DNA of 64,000 bases. It comes from an uncultured Collinsella sp. (GTDB lineage: Bacteria; Actinomycetota; Coriobacteriia; Coriobacteriales; Coriobacteriaceae). The DNA is taken from the NCBI GenBank assembly GCA_902470765.1, contig CABRHW010000003.1, forward strand, positions 62,001 through 126,000, in the 5' to 3' direction. The stretch's first letter is position 1. The number at the start of each line of letters is the position of its first letter. The position numbers and the translations under genes were made by a program. The notes beneath the pieces are model-generated. The model had not been told where the DNA came from and made no database searches. It saw only the letters and a program-made list of their open reading frames with translations. Shown in pieces: positions 34,339-43,120 of this stretch.

Positions 34339-35567
34339 TGGGCACGCAGAAACACGACGACGCCCCCGAGCCGCAGTCCCCGGAGCGCCGCTCCCCGCCG
34401 ACGGTCAACGAGATCGTCGAGGAGCTCAAGTCTCTTCCCCTGAACGTCGGCTACAACCGTCTCGCGAACGAGCTCTTCAAGACTGGGCCCCTGCCCTGGG
34501 ATGCAGATTCGCAGGAACGCCGGTGGCGCGATAGCGACGACGCACGGCTCTTCGCCCTCCTCCAGCAGATCATCTCTCTCCAGAAGGAGAAGTTCATGCT
34601 GCTCGCGCTGACCATCGTCGGCGAGGACAACGCCTATGACCCGCTCGTTGCCATGCTCGATGCCCTCACCTGGGACGGCATCCCGCGCGTAGGGACGCTC
34701 CTCAATGTCTACCTTGGCGCGGAGAGGAACGCATACGTCTCGGAGGTCGAGCGCATCTTGTTCTGCGAGGGCATCGCCCGCGTCTACAGCCCGGGCTGCA
34801 AGGCCGATTACATGCCCATCCTGTGCGGTGCCGGAGGCATCGGCAAGTCCTCCTTCGCGAGGGGCCTCGCCATGCGCGACGAGTATTTCAGCGACTCCGT
34901 GATCAACCTCGGCGACGTCAAGCTCACGGGCGAGCAGAACCGGGGCAAGTGGATCATTGAGATTCCCGAGCTCAACGGCATGTCCGAGCGCTCTATCGAG
35001 AGCGTGAAGGCTGGGGTCACCCGTCAGGTCGATGAATTCCGAGGGGCCTATTGCCGCAGGACGGAGGCGTTTCCCCGGCGCGTGGTCTTCGTCGGCACCA
35101 CGAACGAGGCCGACTTCATCCGCGAGCGGACGAGCGGCGCAAGGCGCTTCCTCCCGGTGCTCTGTGGCATCGAGCGCACGGAGAAGTCCGTCTTCGACGA
35201 GGGCTTTCCTACCGCCATCCGGCAGGCATGGGCAGAGGCCCGCACGTGGATGAAGACGGGCGACCCCCGTTTCTCGACCGTCCTCACGCCCGAGATGGAG
35301 GTCGAGGCGGCCGCACAGCGCGGACGTTTTGTCGAGGAGGACCCCTGCGTGCAGAAGGTCCTCGCGTATCTCCCCGGCAACACCGACCGTCCCATGTGCA
35401 CGTTCGAAATCCTCGACAAGGCCCTCCACCTTGAGAAGACCAAGGCCAACTGCAAGATGGTCAGCCGGATCCTCTCGTCGCAGTGCCCCGGATGGGTTCC
35501 GGGCAACAAGCGCCTCTGCCCTCCATACGGCAAGCAGCGCTGTTGGGTGTTCCGGGAAACGGATTAG
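34338..35567 (+). CDS. VapE-like P-loop ATPase (replication/helicase-type)
   Basis: A 409-residue virulence-associated E family protein. The Walker A motif is CGAGGIGKSSF (164-173), with TWDGIPRVGTLL and GKWIIEIPELNGMSERS typical of the family, followed by ARRFLPV near 275. VapE/D5-like ATPases are common in integrative elements and satellites, where they support replication of the excised circle. The ATG overlaps the previous stop. There is no separate primase gene visible, and the first 80 residues are not a recognised primase. Confidence 0.85.
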   Translation: MGTQKHDDAPEPQSPERRSPPTVNEIVEELKSLPLNVGYNRLANELFKTGPLPWDADSQERRWRDSDDARLFALLQQIISLQKEKFMLLALTIVGEDNAYDPLVAMLDALTWDGIPRVGTLLNVYLGAERNAYVSEVERILFCEGIARVYSPGCKADYMPILCGAGGIGKSSFARGLAMRDEYFSDSVINLGDVKLTGEQNRGKWIIEIPELNGMSERSIESVKAGVTRQVDEFRGAYCRRTEAFPRRVVFVGTTNEADFIRERTSGARRFLPVLCGIERTEKSVFDEGFPTAIRQAWAEARTWMKTGDPRFSTVLTPEMEVEAAAQRGRFVEEDPCVQKVLAYLPGNTDRPMCTFEILDKALHLEKTKANCKMVSRILSSQCPGWVPGNKRLCPPYGKQRCWVFRETD

Positions 35568-35575
35568 GGCCAATT

Positions 35576-35775
35576 GGGTGCCGCAGCATGTCGCAGTGGC
35601 ACCCTGTCCACCGCCCTTCACCTGCAAGACTCGGCAGACGGTGCCGAAGGTGCCATGGGTTCCAAAACTCTTGGCCGCTCCTCGGCACCTTCGGCACCAC
35701 GCAGTCTCTCCGCAGCTAGAACCATCGCTAACCAAGACATTCAAGCGAGTTGCCGGCACCCGTGCGGCACCGGCA
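35576..35775. repeat. GGCACC-rich inverted-repeat cluster, candidate oriT or replication origin
   Basis: Eight copies of GGCACC or its complement within 200 bases. These include GGGTGCC/GGCACCC (35576-35604) and a 15-bp perfect inverted repeat with arms 35640-35654 and 35684-35698, each arm itself a GGTGCC-GAA-GGTGCC tandem; two further copies lie at 35755 and 35766. The cluster lies between the VapE-like ATPase and the mobilization genes, the usual place for an origin. Confidence 0.55.
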
Positions 35776-35790
35776 GAAAGGAAACACACG

Positions 35791-36276
35791 ATGAAACTGA
35801 TCGAGAAAATGAAATCGCGCCTCGCCGACCTCCTCGGGACAATCCCCGAGCACAAGGGCGACGCCGTCGACTCCGTACTCTCCCATCTGCTGGAATCCGG
35901 TCCCGGCCTGAACTTCACGCGAGCAGCGCGGGTCAACGAGCGTCCGGGTTTCACGCGCGTCGTTCGCGCCGGAATCGCCTACTACGCGAAGCCGGAGTGC
36001 AAGGTCTTGAACCCGTTCAAGGAAGGCGGGAACGGCGTCTACTTCGTCAAGGGCTGCAACGACGACCCGACCGGCCTCTACTTCACCGACGCCTACCAAG
36101 TCGACGATGCGGAATACGTCGATGCCATCGCGGCCTATCTCTTCGCCTACGGAATCCCCCGCGACGATCTCGTCATGGTACCCATCACCTTCTGGCCCAA
36201 GACCTACGAGCGCACGCCCGAGAACATCGCCGCCCTCCGTGCCGTCGGCGCACCCCTCCCGAACGAAGGGATCTAA
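35791..36276 (+). CDS. Hypothetical element protein
   Basis: A 161-residue protein starting MKLIEKMKSRLADLLGTIPE after AAAGGAAA. The middle has YYAKPECKVLNPFKEGGNGV, YFVKGCNDDPTGLYFTDAYQ and a C-terminus with ITFWPKTYERTPENIAALRA. There are no membrane segments. I do not recognise it. It lies directly before the RHH/relaxase genes and may be part of the mobilization operon. Confidence 0.65.
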   Translation: MKLIEKMKSRLADLLGTIPEHKGDAVDSVLSHLLESGPGLNFTRAARVNERPGFTRVVRAGIAYYAKPECKVLNPFKEGGNGVYFVKGCNDDPTGLYFTDAYQVDDAEYVDAIAAYLFAYGIPRDDLVMVPITFWPKTYERTPENIAALRAVGAPLPNEGI

Positions 36277-36277
36277 G

Positions 36278-36742
36278 ATGACCACCGGCAAAGACAAGTC
36301 GAAAGTCATGAGCCTTCGCCTCCCCGACAAGACCTATCGCCGCCTCCACGCCTACGGGGTTTCCAAGGGGCTCAGCGGCAGCGCAGCCGCCCGCGAGCTC
36401 ATCGCCGCTGGGCTCGCCTCCGACGGCCTGGCGCTCTACTCCACCGAGCTCGGAACCTATCTGCGCGGCGTCATGCAGCCGCTACTCGAGCAGCTCGACC
36501 ACACGCTCGACGAACGCAACGCCGAGCAGGAGGACCGCATCGCGCGCGTCGTGCACCGTGCTACGCGCGCCTCTATCGTCGCGGCAATCGCGGCAGTCGA
36601 GGTCGAAAAGGGCACGTTCGAGGGCTTGGATGGCGTGAGCGCCTCGGACATCTACGCCGCTTACGACAAGCAAGCCGGCCTCATGCAGCGCGGCATGACG
36701 CTCTCTGAGGCGAGGGGGCGCCTTTCTGATGGCAAGTCGTAG
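36278..36742 (+). CDS. Ribbon-helix-helix relaxosome accessory protein
   Basis: A 154-residue protein. The N-terminal segment VMSLRLPDKTYRRLHAYGVS resembles Arc/CopG RHH domains, followed by KGLSGSAAARELIAAGLASD. The rest is helical (ARVVHRATRASIVAAIAAVE). It begins one base after the previous stop and overlaps the relaxase by 14 bases, the place of MobC-like nicking accessory proteins. It is expected to bind the origin of transfer. Confidence 0.7.
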   Translation: MTTGKDKSKVMSLRLPDKTYRRLHAYGVSKGLSGSAAARELIAAGLASDGLALYSTELGTYLRGVMQPLLEQLDHTLDERNAEQEDRIARVVHRATRASIVAAIAAVEVEKGTFEGLDGVSASDIYAAYDKQAGLMQRGMTLSEARGRLSDGKS

Positions 36743-38087
36743 CAGCCTCGTCGTGAACGCCCGCGTGCACCTCCCCGGGTCGCGCGGGCGTTCCGCCGTC
36801 ATCACTAACAACATCGAATACGTCGCCACGCGCGAGGGAGCCGACAAGTCAGCCACCGTCGACGACCTCAGGCGCTCCGAGCTCGCTGAGAAGATGGGGC
36901 TCGTCGGCTACTACGCCGAGAGGCCCGGATCGACCGCGCTCTTCGACCAGAACGGGGCCGTCCCGCTCCGCACGGCCCGCAGGGAGCTCGAAAAGGCTGA
37001 CGGCGCGATTGCTACCGTTGTGCTCAGCGTCCGCAGGGACGAGGCATGCGAGCTCGACCTCGCGTGCAAGGAGGACTGGCAGCGCTTCTGCCGCCGAAAC
37101 CTCGCGCCGGCGCTTGCCGAGGCAATGGGCATCCCCGAGTCCAGCGTCCGTTGGGTAGCCGCCGAGCACGAGAACCACCCGAATTCCAAGCACGTGCACG
37201 TTATTGCGTGGTCGTCCGATGGCTCGTTCGATTCACTCATGGCCCGCAACAGGCTCGACCGGGCAAGAAACGCGCTCACCGACGCGGCCCTGGCCCCGGC
37301 GCTCGCGGCCGAGTATGAGGCCCGCGACCTCGCGAGGTCGCGGGCGGTCGACGCCGTCCGCCATATCCCCGCCGACGAGATTGGCGTCGCTCTGCCTGCG
37401 GACGGCCGAATCTCCTACGCGCACCTCCGCCGCTGGCACCCAGATGTCGCCAAGGCTGTCGATGTCGCAATCGCGGAAGTAGGATCGAGGCATCCTGAAA
37501 TCAAAGGGGCGAGCGCCGCCTACAGCAAGTCCGTGGAGCGCTGCGCCGACCTCAAGGGTCTTGAAGGCGTTGCGCGGGACCGCTACGTGAACGACGCCAT
37601 GCGCGAGCTACGCGCGCGCCAGGGCAACGCCCTGCTGAGGGTCATCGCACCCGACCGAGCGACGGCCCCCGAAAGGGAACTGATGAGGTCCGCAAGGCCG
37701 GACGACGGGCCCGCGGCGGAGCGCAAGCGAATGAAGCCGCTCGTCGGCGAGGTCCGCGCCTGCGTCGTCGGTAAAGACCTGGAGAGAGCACGTGAAGCCG
37801 TGCGCAAGCGCAGGCCTATCCCAGAGAGGTGCCTCCGATCATGCCCGTCCTACGCGCTTTCTATGGCAAAAGCCCCGGTTGCCGCGAGCAGAGCCATTAC
37901 CAAAGCGCTCGCGTTCGCAACGGAGAACCCCAGAAGAAAGAAGGACCTGTCAGATGAGGTCGGCCAGAAAGCCGAGCGCGTGCTCGCAAGGGCGCTCGCA
38001 GCCGCTGTATCGGCCGCGATCAGGGGCGATGCGGCGGGCATCGTGCTCGACTCAGCGAAAACAATAGTGAAGGGAATGATTCTATGA
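36729..38087 (+). CDS. Conjugative relaxase (MobP-like)
   Basis: A 452-residue protein. The metal-binding motif is AAEHENHPNSKHVHVIAW near residue 140 (HxH with upstream His), and the N-terminal GRSAVITNNIEYVATREGAD resembles MobL/relaxase starts. A candidate catalytic Tyr is Tyr31, or Tyr61-Tyr62. The C-terminal part is helical and basic. It overlaps the accessory gene before and the coupling protein after (4 bases). Relaxases nick oriT and lead the strand into a recipient. No mating channel is encoded, so a helper would be needed. Confidence 0.8.
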   Translation: MASRSSLVVNARVHLPGSRGRSAVITNNIEYVATREGADKSATVDDLRRSELAEKMGLVGYYAERPGSTALFDQNGAVPLRTARRELEKADGAIATVVLSVRRDEACELDLACKEDWQRFCRRNLAPALAEAMGIPESSVRWVAAEHENHPNSKHVHVIAWSSDGSFDSLMARNRLDRARNALTDAALAPALAAEYEARDLARSRAVDAVRHIPADEIGVALPADGRISYAHLRRWHPDVAKAVDVAIAEVGSRHPEIKGASAAYSKSVERCADLKGLEGVARDRYVNDAMRELRARQGNALLRVIAPDRATAPERELMRSARPDDGPAAERKRMKPLVGEVRACVVGKDLERAREAVRKRRPIPERCLRSCPSYALSMAKAPVAASRAITKALAFATENPRRKKDLSDEVGQKAERVLARALAAAVSAAIRGDAAGIVLDSAKTIVKGMIL

Positions 38088-40024
38088 GCAAGCAGAAGAG
38101 CTTCAACGTCGACGAGGGCGCGCATTTCAAGCGCTGTGTCGCTGCCGGCACGGCCGTTGGGACCGCGATCGCGCTCGCCCTGCTGCCGGCGGTATGGCGC
38201 TGGCTGAAAGCACGGGTCATCGGCATCGCCGCAACGCTCACAAGCTTCGGGACGGCCGCAGCGCCCGAACCCCCCGGTACCATGTTCCAAAACCCGCTCG
38301 AAGCCCTGCCGGAGCTGATCCAGGACGATACTTTCCTCGTGGGATGCGCGGCAACCCTCACTGTCTCAATGGCTGCCGGCATCTGGAGCCACCTCGACTG
38401 GTCGCGCTGGCTCCACGACGGGACCTGGGTCGGTGGGCGCCGCGCGCCCGGCGCGCCCATCCACGGCGACGCGAGGCTCATCTCGGCGCACGGCGAGCTT
38501 AAGTGCCAGAGCGAGTCGTGGCAGGAGGGCGGCAAGCCCTCGGGCGGCACTTTGGTCGTGGGCGAGATCGGGAGGAGCGTCAGGCTCATCGACTCGGTCC
38601 ACGCCTGCATCCTCGCCGAAAGCGGCGAGGGCAAGAGCCGCCGCGTCGCCATTTTATCAGCCATGGCTAACTTCGAGCAAGGCCGTTCCCTCATCATCAA
38701 CGACATCAAGGGCGAGCTCAGAGCCTTCCTTGAGCCTGCGTTCGAGAAGGCGGGCACTCACCGCATCGTCGACGTGATGTTCGACGCGCCCGCATCCTCG
38801 GTTCGGTTCGATCCGCTCGAGAGGGCAAAGGAGGCCTTTAGGGCGGAGAGGGCCGGCGGCTGCGCGCGAGAACTGCGCGAGCTCGCGCGCTGCATCGTGC
38901 CCGCGCCGTCGAAAGGCCAGCCGTTCTTCTACGACGGCGCTCGGAACCTCTTCGTCGGTATCTCCCTCGCCCTCATCGAGGACGCGTCCATCCCGGAAGA
39001 CGAGAAGACCGTCATGTCCGTCGCGGCCGCAATCTCGCCGTCGGGCGATCAAGGCCCGCTTGACCGCATCGCCGCCCTGGCGGCGTCTTTGCCCGCCGGA
39101 GACCCCGCCCTCCCCTTCCTCGGCGGACTCAACGGTGAGCACGGAGGCGGGCCCGGCATCGTCTCGACTCTGAGCAACTGCCTCACCGAATACGTCGACG
39201 GCAACGTTGCCCGGATGCTTCACGACGACGAGTGCGGCCTCGGGGACATCGGCGAGGAGCCCACAGCGGTCTTCATCTCATCGTCCTCGGCAACGGGCAA
39301 CTACAAGAGACTCGTCCAGACGTTCGTTTCCCAAGCGCTCTCGGCGCTGCGCTCCTGCGCTGCGGGCCATGCCGGGCGCTGCCCCGTCGAGACCGTCCTC
39401 CTCCTCGATGAGGCGGCATCCCTCGGCCGCAACGAGAGGATTGTCCAGGACCTGGGAGAGATGCGCTCGGAAGGCGGCCATGTTCTCTGGTTCTGTCAGT
39501 CGCTCCTCCAGCTCCAGTCCGTCTCCGGCTACAGCCGAGAAGAAGCCGAGACGATACTCGACCTCCTCAAGGACAAGGTCGTTCTCTCCTGCTCCAACCT
39601 CGACACGGCGCGCAAGCTCTCGGAATCGATGGGCTCCTACACCGCGATCGCGCAGTCCACGAGTAGAACGAAGGGAACGAACACCGGGTCAACCGGCATG
39701 AGCGAGGGGCTCGTCCGCAGGCCGCTCATCACGCCCGACGAGCTCCAGCGTTGGACTGGCCGCGAGACGGGAGCCCTCGTGATCCACGACGGCGTACCTA
39801 TGGCCTTCCCCAGCAGGGACGTCACCGAGACCTTCGTCGGGCCCATGCTCGGGATGACGTCCCCCGAGGCCGAACGGGCACTTATGGAGCAATCGACCGC
39901 TCGCCGCGAGATCAGGAACGAGACGGTACCGAAGATTTGGCAGGGCCCGACCGACCCCGGCGGCGCGGCGATAGCACCAACGAAGCCGAAAACGGTGGCA
40001 GGATACGTTCCCGAGGGCTTCTAG
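38084..40024 (+). CDS. VirD4/TraG-type coupling protein
   Basis: A 646-residue protein with two N-terminal membrane segments (about 20-38 and 84-101). The ATPase has Walker A AESGEGKS (178-185), Walker B TVLLLDEAASLGR and a QSLLQLQSVSGYS motif, all as in type IV coupling proteins. It would bring the relaxase-DNA complex to a secretion channel at the membrane. The presence of a coupling protein without VirB4 suggests a mobilizable element that supplies its own coupling. A strong terminator follows. Confidence 0.9.
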   Translation: MSKQKSFNVDEGAHFKRCVAAGTAVGTAIALALLPAVWRWLKARVIGIAATLTSFGTAAAPEPPGTMFQNPLEALPELIQDDTFLVGCAATLTVSMAAGIWSHLDWSRWLHDGTWVGGRRAPGAPIHGDARLISAHGELKCQSESWQEGGKPSGGTLVVGEIGRSVRLIDSVHACILAESGEGKSRRVAILSAMANFEQGRSLIINDIKGELRAFLEPAFEKAGTHRIVDVMFDAPASSVRFDPLERAKEAFRAERAGGCARELRELARCIVPAPSKGQPFFYDGARNLFVGISLALIEDASIPEDEKTVMSVAAAISPSGDQGPLDRIAALAASLPAGDPALPFLGGLNGEHGGGPGIVSTLSNCLTEYVDGNVARMLHDDECGLGDIGEEPTAVFISSSSATGNYKRLVQTFVSQALSALRSCAAGHAGRCPVETVLLLDEAASLGRNERIVQDLGEMRSEGGHVLWFCQSLLQLQSVSGYSREEAETILDLLKDKVVLSCSNLDTARKLSESMGSYTAIAQSTSRTKGTNTGSTGMSEGLVRRPLITPDELQRWTGRETGALVIHDGVPMAFPSRDVTETFVGPMLGMTSPEAERALMEQSTARREIRNETVPKIWQGPTDPGGAAIAPTKPKTVAGYVPEGF

Positions 40025-40071
40025 CCGCGTAATCGCCCATATCCAGCGGAAACGCCTCGATCAACTACGCG

Positions 40072-40113
40072 CCCGCACCCGCGTACTACACGCGGGTGCG
40101 GGTGTTTTTCGTT
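40072..40113 (+). terminator. Terminator of mobilization operon
   Basis: CCCGCACCCGCG (40072-40083) pairs with CGCGGGTGCGGG (40091-40102) with a 7-base loop, followed by TGTTTTTCGTTTT. Confidence 0.9.
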
Positions 40114-40119
40114 TTAGGT

Positions 40120-40221
40120 GCAGGCATCTACCTGCGCTTTCGAACTCGGCGCGCCGAGTTGCGCCGTTTGCCTCCGGCGAAACGTAGTGGAGCCTTATCC
40201 TGCACCGCCGCTTCGTGGCGG
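40120..40221. repeat. Cluster of palindromes after the coupling gene
   Basis: GCAGG/CCTGC (40120-40135), a perfect 18-bp palindrome centred on GGCGCGCC (40143-40160) and CCGCC/GGCGG (40205-40221). No gene overlaps. The cluster could be a recombination, origin or transcription-control region. Confidence 0.45.
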
Positions 40222-40296
40222 AAAACCGAATCCAAAATGACGCGTAGCATTCGAACCACAGCGCCGAAAAAATGACGTCAGAAGCCGGCAGCCGAA

Positions 40297-40527
40297 CTAT
40301 CCATCGAACAGGTCTGAATCGAAAAACTCTCTCAGGGAAACGCCGAGCCCGCCTGCGATGCGCTCGATATTCTCGATTGAGACGTTGCGCTTGCCGGTCT
40401 CGACTTCGGCGAAGTAGGTGCGCGACATCTCGATGGAGTACGCGAAGGCCTCCTGGCTCAGGCCGAGCCCGGCCCTTAGCTCCTTGATGCGGAGCCCCAC
40501 GCGCATCTTGGGGTCCAGCTGAGTCAT
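40297..40527 (-). CDS. XRE-family regulator
   Basis: A 76-residue helix-turn-helix protein: IKELRAGLGLSQEAFAYSIE, MSRTYFAEVETGKRNVSIEN, IERIAGGLGVSLREFF. The ATG at 40527 lies 5 bases after GGGAGG; a GTG two codons upstream is less likely. It is divergent from the surface-type protein at 40646 across tandem 15-bp repeats, which it may bind. Confidence 0.9.
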   Translation of the reverse strand: MTQLDPKMRVGLRIKELRAGLGLSQEAFAYSIEMSRTYFAEVETGKRNVSIENIERIAGGLGVSLREFFDSDLFDG

Positions 40528-40567
40528 CGACACCTCCCATCCTTCGGTGTCAATGATTCAAGCCAAC

Positions 40568-40597
40568 CCTATATAAGTCACACCTATATAAGTGACA
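40568..40597. promoter_or_regulatory. Tandem 15-bp repeats in divergent promoter
   Basis: CCTATATAAGTCACA (40568-40582) followed at once by CCTATATAAGTGACA (40583-40597). They also form the dyad GTCAC/GTGAC. They lie between the XRE gene and the membrane protein gene and overlap TATA-rich promoter-like sequence, so they are a probable operator for the XRE protein. Confidence 0.65.
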
Positions 40598-40645
40598 ATT
40601 TGAAATACAATGCAAATATTGAAGTATCGCAATCAGGAAGGAGCC

Positions 40646-41908
40646 ATGGTGGTTACGGAGATTCCGAAGGTGACGGACGATATGGTCTCCGGGGATGCAG
40701 TGGAAAAGGAAGAGGGGAAACCTTTCGTGCTCTTCGGGCGCGAGTTCTCCCGTAAGCAGGTCTGCGTGGCTGGTGCGGGAATCCTCTGTGCGGCGCTTCT
40801 CATCGGCGGCGGGGCTTACGCCATCTCACAGGCCAGTTGGACGGGAGATTCCAATGCTCCTGCGGTGTCCCAGTCAAAGGACGATGAGAAGCAGGACATG
40901 GTACTTACCCTTGAGGTAAAGGCTGACGGCTGGGATGCGGACACTTCCACGCCCGTTATCGCCCATATAGAGGATGCGAACGGGAAGGTGGACTTCTACA
41001 CCGCCATCGCCGCGAACAAGCAGGTGACCGTGAAGGTCGGCAAGTCCGGCACCTACACCGTCACCCTCATCCCGCCGGTGAACGCGGACGGCTCCACCTA
41101 TAAGGCAGCGTCCAGTAAGGTCAAGGCCGGGAAAGATGACAAGAAAACGAACGGTACCGTCATCACGCTCGAAAAGGTGGATGCGGGCAAGGTGACGAAG
41201 GATGACCTGACCGCCATCGCCAAGGACGTTGCAGCAGCCGTGAAGAAGGGTGATTCCACCCTGACCGGAGACAAGGGCGCGGCGGTCGCGAAGAAGTTCG
41301 AGGACAACATCAAGAAGAACCCGAACGCCGATGCCGATGCCGTCGAGAAGGAGAGCGAAAAGGCACAGGAGACGGCCAAGGAGGACAAGTCCGATGCGAA
41401 GACACCGGAGACCTCCGACAACAAAAAGAACGATTCCGGTTCCAAGAACGACAGCGGAAACAACGGCTATGGAAATAAGTCGGACAGCAAGCCGAGCGGA
41501 GGTAGCGGAAACTCCGGCTCCGGTTCCAGTTCGGGCGGCTCATCAAAGAAGGATGACACCACGGCGCACCAGCACAACTGGGTTGCCCAGACCAAGACCG
41601 TCCATCACGACGCGCAATACAAGACCGTCCACCACGATGCGGTGACCCATCAGGTGTGGCATGACGCAGTGACAGAGGAACACTACATCTGCAATCAGTG
41701 CGGCGCAGACATTACATCTGACCCTTGGGGTCATCTCGATGCGTATGACCATGGCGGTTACCATTCTTCCTATGTAACCGTGAAGCAGGGCTATTATGAG
41801 ACCGTGACCGACAAAGCAGCCTATGACGAGCAGGTGCAGGTGAGTGCGGCATGGGACGAGACCGTGACCACTGGGTACAAGTGCTCGGGCTGCGGAGCCA
41901 CGAAATAG
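40646..41908 (+). CDS. Membrane-anchored protein with zinc-ribbon-like C-terminus
   Basis: About 420 residues from the ATG at 40646 (GGAAGGAG upstream). A cytoplasmic N-terminus, one membrane segment (about 41-60), an extracellular beta domain, a Lys/Asp/Ser/Gly-rich low-complexity linker (about 225-320) and a C-terminal region with repeated TVHHDA-type units (KTVHHDAQYKTVHHDAVTHQ) and two CxxCG pairs (ICNQCGA, YKCSGCGATK) that could hold zinc. The linker and repeat plan is known from surface proteins of gut Actinobacteria and Firmicutes. The role in the element (attachment or surface exclusion) is only a guess. Confidence 0.75.
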   Translation: MVVTEIPKVTDDMVSGDAVEKEEGKPFVLFGREFSRKQVCVAGAGILCAALLIGGGAYAISQASWTGDSNAPAVSQSKDDEKQDMVLTLEVKADGWDADTSTPVIAHIEDANGKVDFYTAIAANKQVTVKVGKSGTYTVTLIPPVNADGSTYKAASSKVKAGKDDKKTNGTVITLEKVDAGKVTKDDLTAIAKDVAAAVKKGDSTLTGDKGAAVAKKFEDNIKKNPNADADAVEKESEKAQETAKEDKSDAKTPETSDNKKNDSGSKNDSGNNGYGNKSDSKPSGGSGNSGSGSSSGGSSKKDDTTAHQHNWVAQTKTVHHDAQYKTVHHDAVTHQVWHDAVTEEHYICNQCGADITSDPWGHLDAYDHGGYHSSYVTVKQGYYETVTDKAAYDEQVQVSAAWDETVTTGYKCSGCGATK

Positions 41909-42023
41909 CGTCCGTAGCCGGATTCCGGGTCAGAGCGTGTATATGCCAGACAGGAGTCCATCGACGACAAACGCATAAATCCCAAAACTCGTCACGCACC
42001 CTCGAGTTTCCTTAAGCAAGGTT

Positions 42024-42045
42024 CCAAGGGGCAGCAGCCCCTTGG
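42024..42045. terminator. Hairpin between convergent genes
   Basis: CCAAGGGGC (42024-42032) and GCCCCTTGG (42037-42045) with a 4-base loop. It lies between the convergent 40646-41908 gene and the minus-strand 42134-42427 gene. There is no clear T-run. A second imperfect hairpin (GGGGATG/CATCCCC) lies at about 42058-42080. Confidence 0.5.
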
Positions 42046-42133
42046 CGCGCAGGGGTGCGGGGATGGCGCGAGGCATCCCCGGAATAGCTGGCGCGGTCAC
42101 GCCGATGGCATGCCCGCGCTCTCTGGATGCGCC

Positions 42134-42427
42134 TCACCCCTCTCCGGCGACGTACATGGTCCGCCCACTCTCGCAGTCGATGCTTTCCACGTCGCCGCGC
42201 CCGATGCGGACGGCGGCCCATCCGCCCTCATCCCCCACCAGGGCATCGGCCTCGCCGCACGCCTCCGAGACGAGACGCTCGAGCCCGGGCGACCCTTCCG
42301 GCGCGACACCCACCTCATACGCCCCTCCCTCGAGGTCCGTCTCGTACTCAACGACGACCGTCAACTCGTTTGCCTCGCCCGAAACCTCGCTAGGGCAACC
42401 TACGACACCGTACTCGAACATCCCCAT
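42134..42427 (-). CDS. Hypothetical acidic protein
   Basis: A 97-residue protein, MGMFEYGVVGCPSEVSGEAN and then ELTVVVEYETDLEGGAYEVG. It is very acidic with beta-strand character and no membrane segment. AGGAGGAGG precedes the ATG and overlaps the stop region of the upstream DUF2958-like gene, so the two form an operon. I do not recognise the family. Small acidic proteins of mobile elements are sometimes DNA mimics, but nothing here proves it. Confidence 0.6.
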   Translation of the reverse strand: MGMFEYGVVGCPSEVSGEANELTVVVEYETDLEGGAYEVGVAPEGSPGLERLVSEACGEADALVGDEGGWAAVRIGRGDVESIDCESGRTMYVAGEG

Positions 42428-42431
42428 GGAG

Positions 42432-42767
42432 CTACCTCCTCCTGACGGCGCTGAGCGGCTTCGGGGAGAAGTGCTCGTCGCGCTCGACGGCGGCGAACCC
42501 CATCTGGCGGTTCAGCTCGGCCATCTCCTTGATGCTGAAGTAGCCGAGCTCGTCGTCGTAGCCCTCGACGAGGCCGAACGCCTCGTCCGTGCCGTCGAAC
42601 TCGAGCAGCCACCAGTCCCATCCGCTCACGCACGAGAAGTAATGAACGTAGACGATGGGGTCTTCCGCGCCGTCTTGCTCATAGAGCCTCGGCAGCCCCT
42701 CCGCAATCTCCCTCGTCATCAGCTCCTGCATGTCTTCCTCCGTTTCCGGGCACGCTGCCCTGAACAT
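42432..42767 (-). CDS. DUF2958-like protein
   Basis: About 111 residues from the ATG at 42767. PIVYVHYFSCVSGWDWWLLE, FDGTDEAFGLVEGYDDELGY and ERDEHFSPKPLS match the pattern of DUF2958 proteins (WYATEFD, LFGYV, ELGYFS, ERDLHFxP), which are frequent in conjugative and integrative elements and of unknown function. The open frame continues upstream to 42839 with basic residues, and the ribosome site (AAGGGCGAG) is weak, so the start is uncertain. The gene is followed closely by the small acidic protein. Confidence 0.7.
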   Translation of the reverse strand: MFRAACPETEEDMQELMTREIAEGLPRLYEQDGAEDPIVYVHYFSCVSGWDWWLLEFDGTDEAFGLVEGYDDELGYFSIKEMAELNRQMGFAAVERDEHFSPKPLSAVRRR

Positions 42768-43120
42768 CTCGCCCTTGCGGGCAAAGCCGAATGGCGACGC
42801 CGCGCGTCGTCGTCGGCTTTGCTCCCTGCAAAGCCGCACCGGAGCGAAGACGGGTCAAGGGAGTCCATGACGACCTCCACCAACCGGAGCGGAGCGGAGG
42901 TTTGTGCGGGGTCTCATGGGCCCCTTGACGCGGCGTAGCGGAGGTGCCACCCACGTAACGGATACGAGTTCATGACAGGCGAATGCCACCGAAACACTGG
43001 AAATCATGAGTCAAGACTGAAGAGGGGCGGCCGCCCCTAACGGACGGCCACCTTAGCGAGCCTTGCTAATTCGGTTCTGGTATATGATCCGAGACGCCCG
43101 CCGGGCAAATCCTGACAATC
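42768..43120. other. Intergenic region with palindrome
   Basis: About 350 bases without a convincing gene. A perfect 16-bp palindrome (AGGGGCGG and its complement, 43023-43038) lies about 80 bases after the restriction gene stop and may help terminate it. The rest carries GC-rich short repeats and no good ribosome site. Confidence 0.6.

Noticed and set aside
41560..41860. The His-Asp repeats of the 40646-41908 protein as a CRISPR-like array
   Set aside because: Units are short protein repeats within a coding frame, not spaced by unique 30-base spacers. No cas gene is present.
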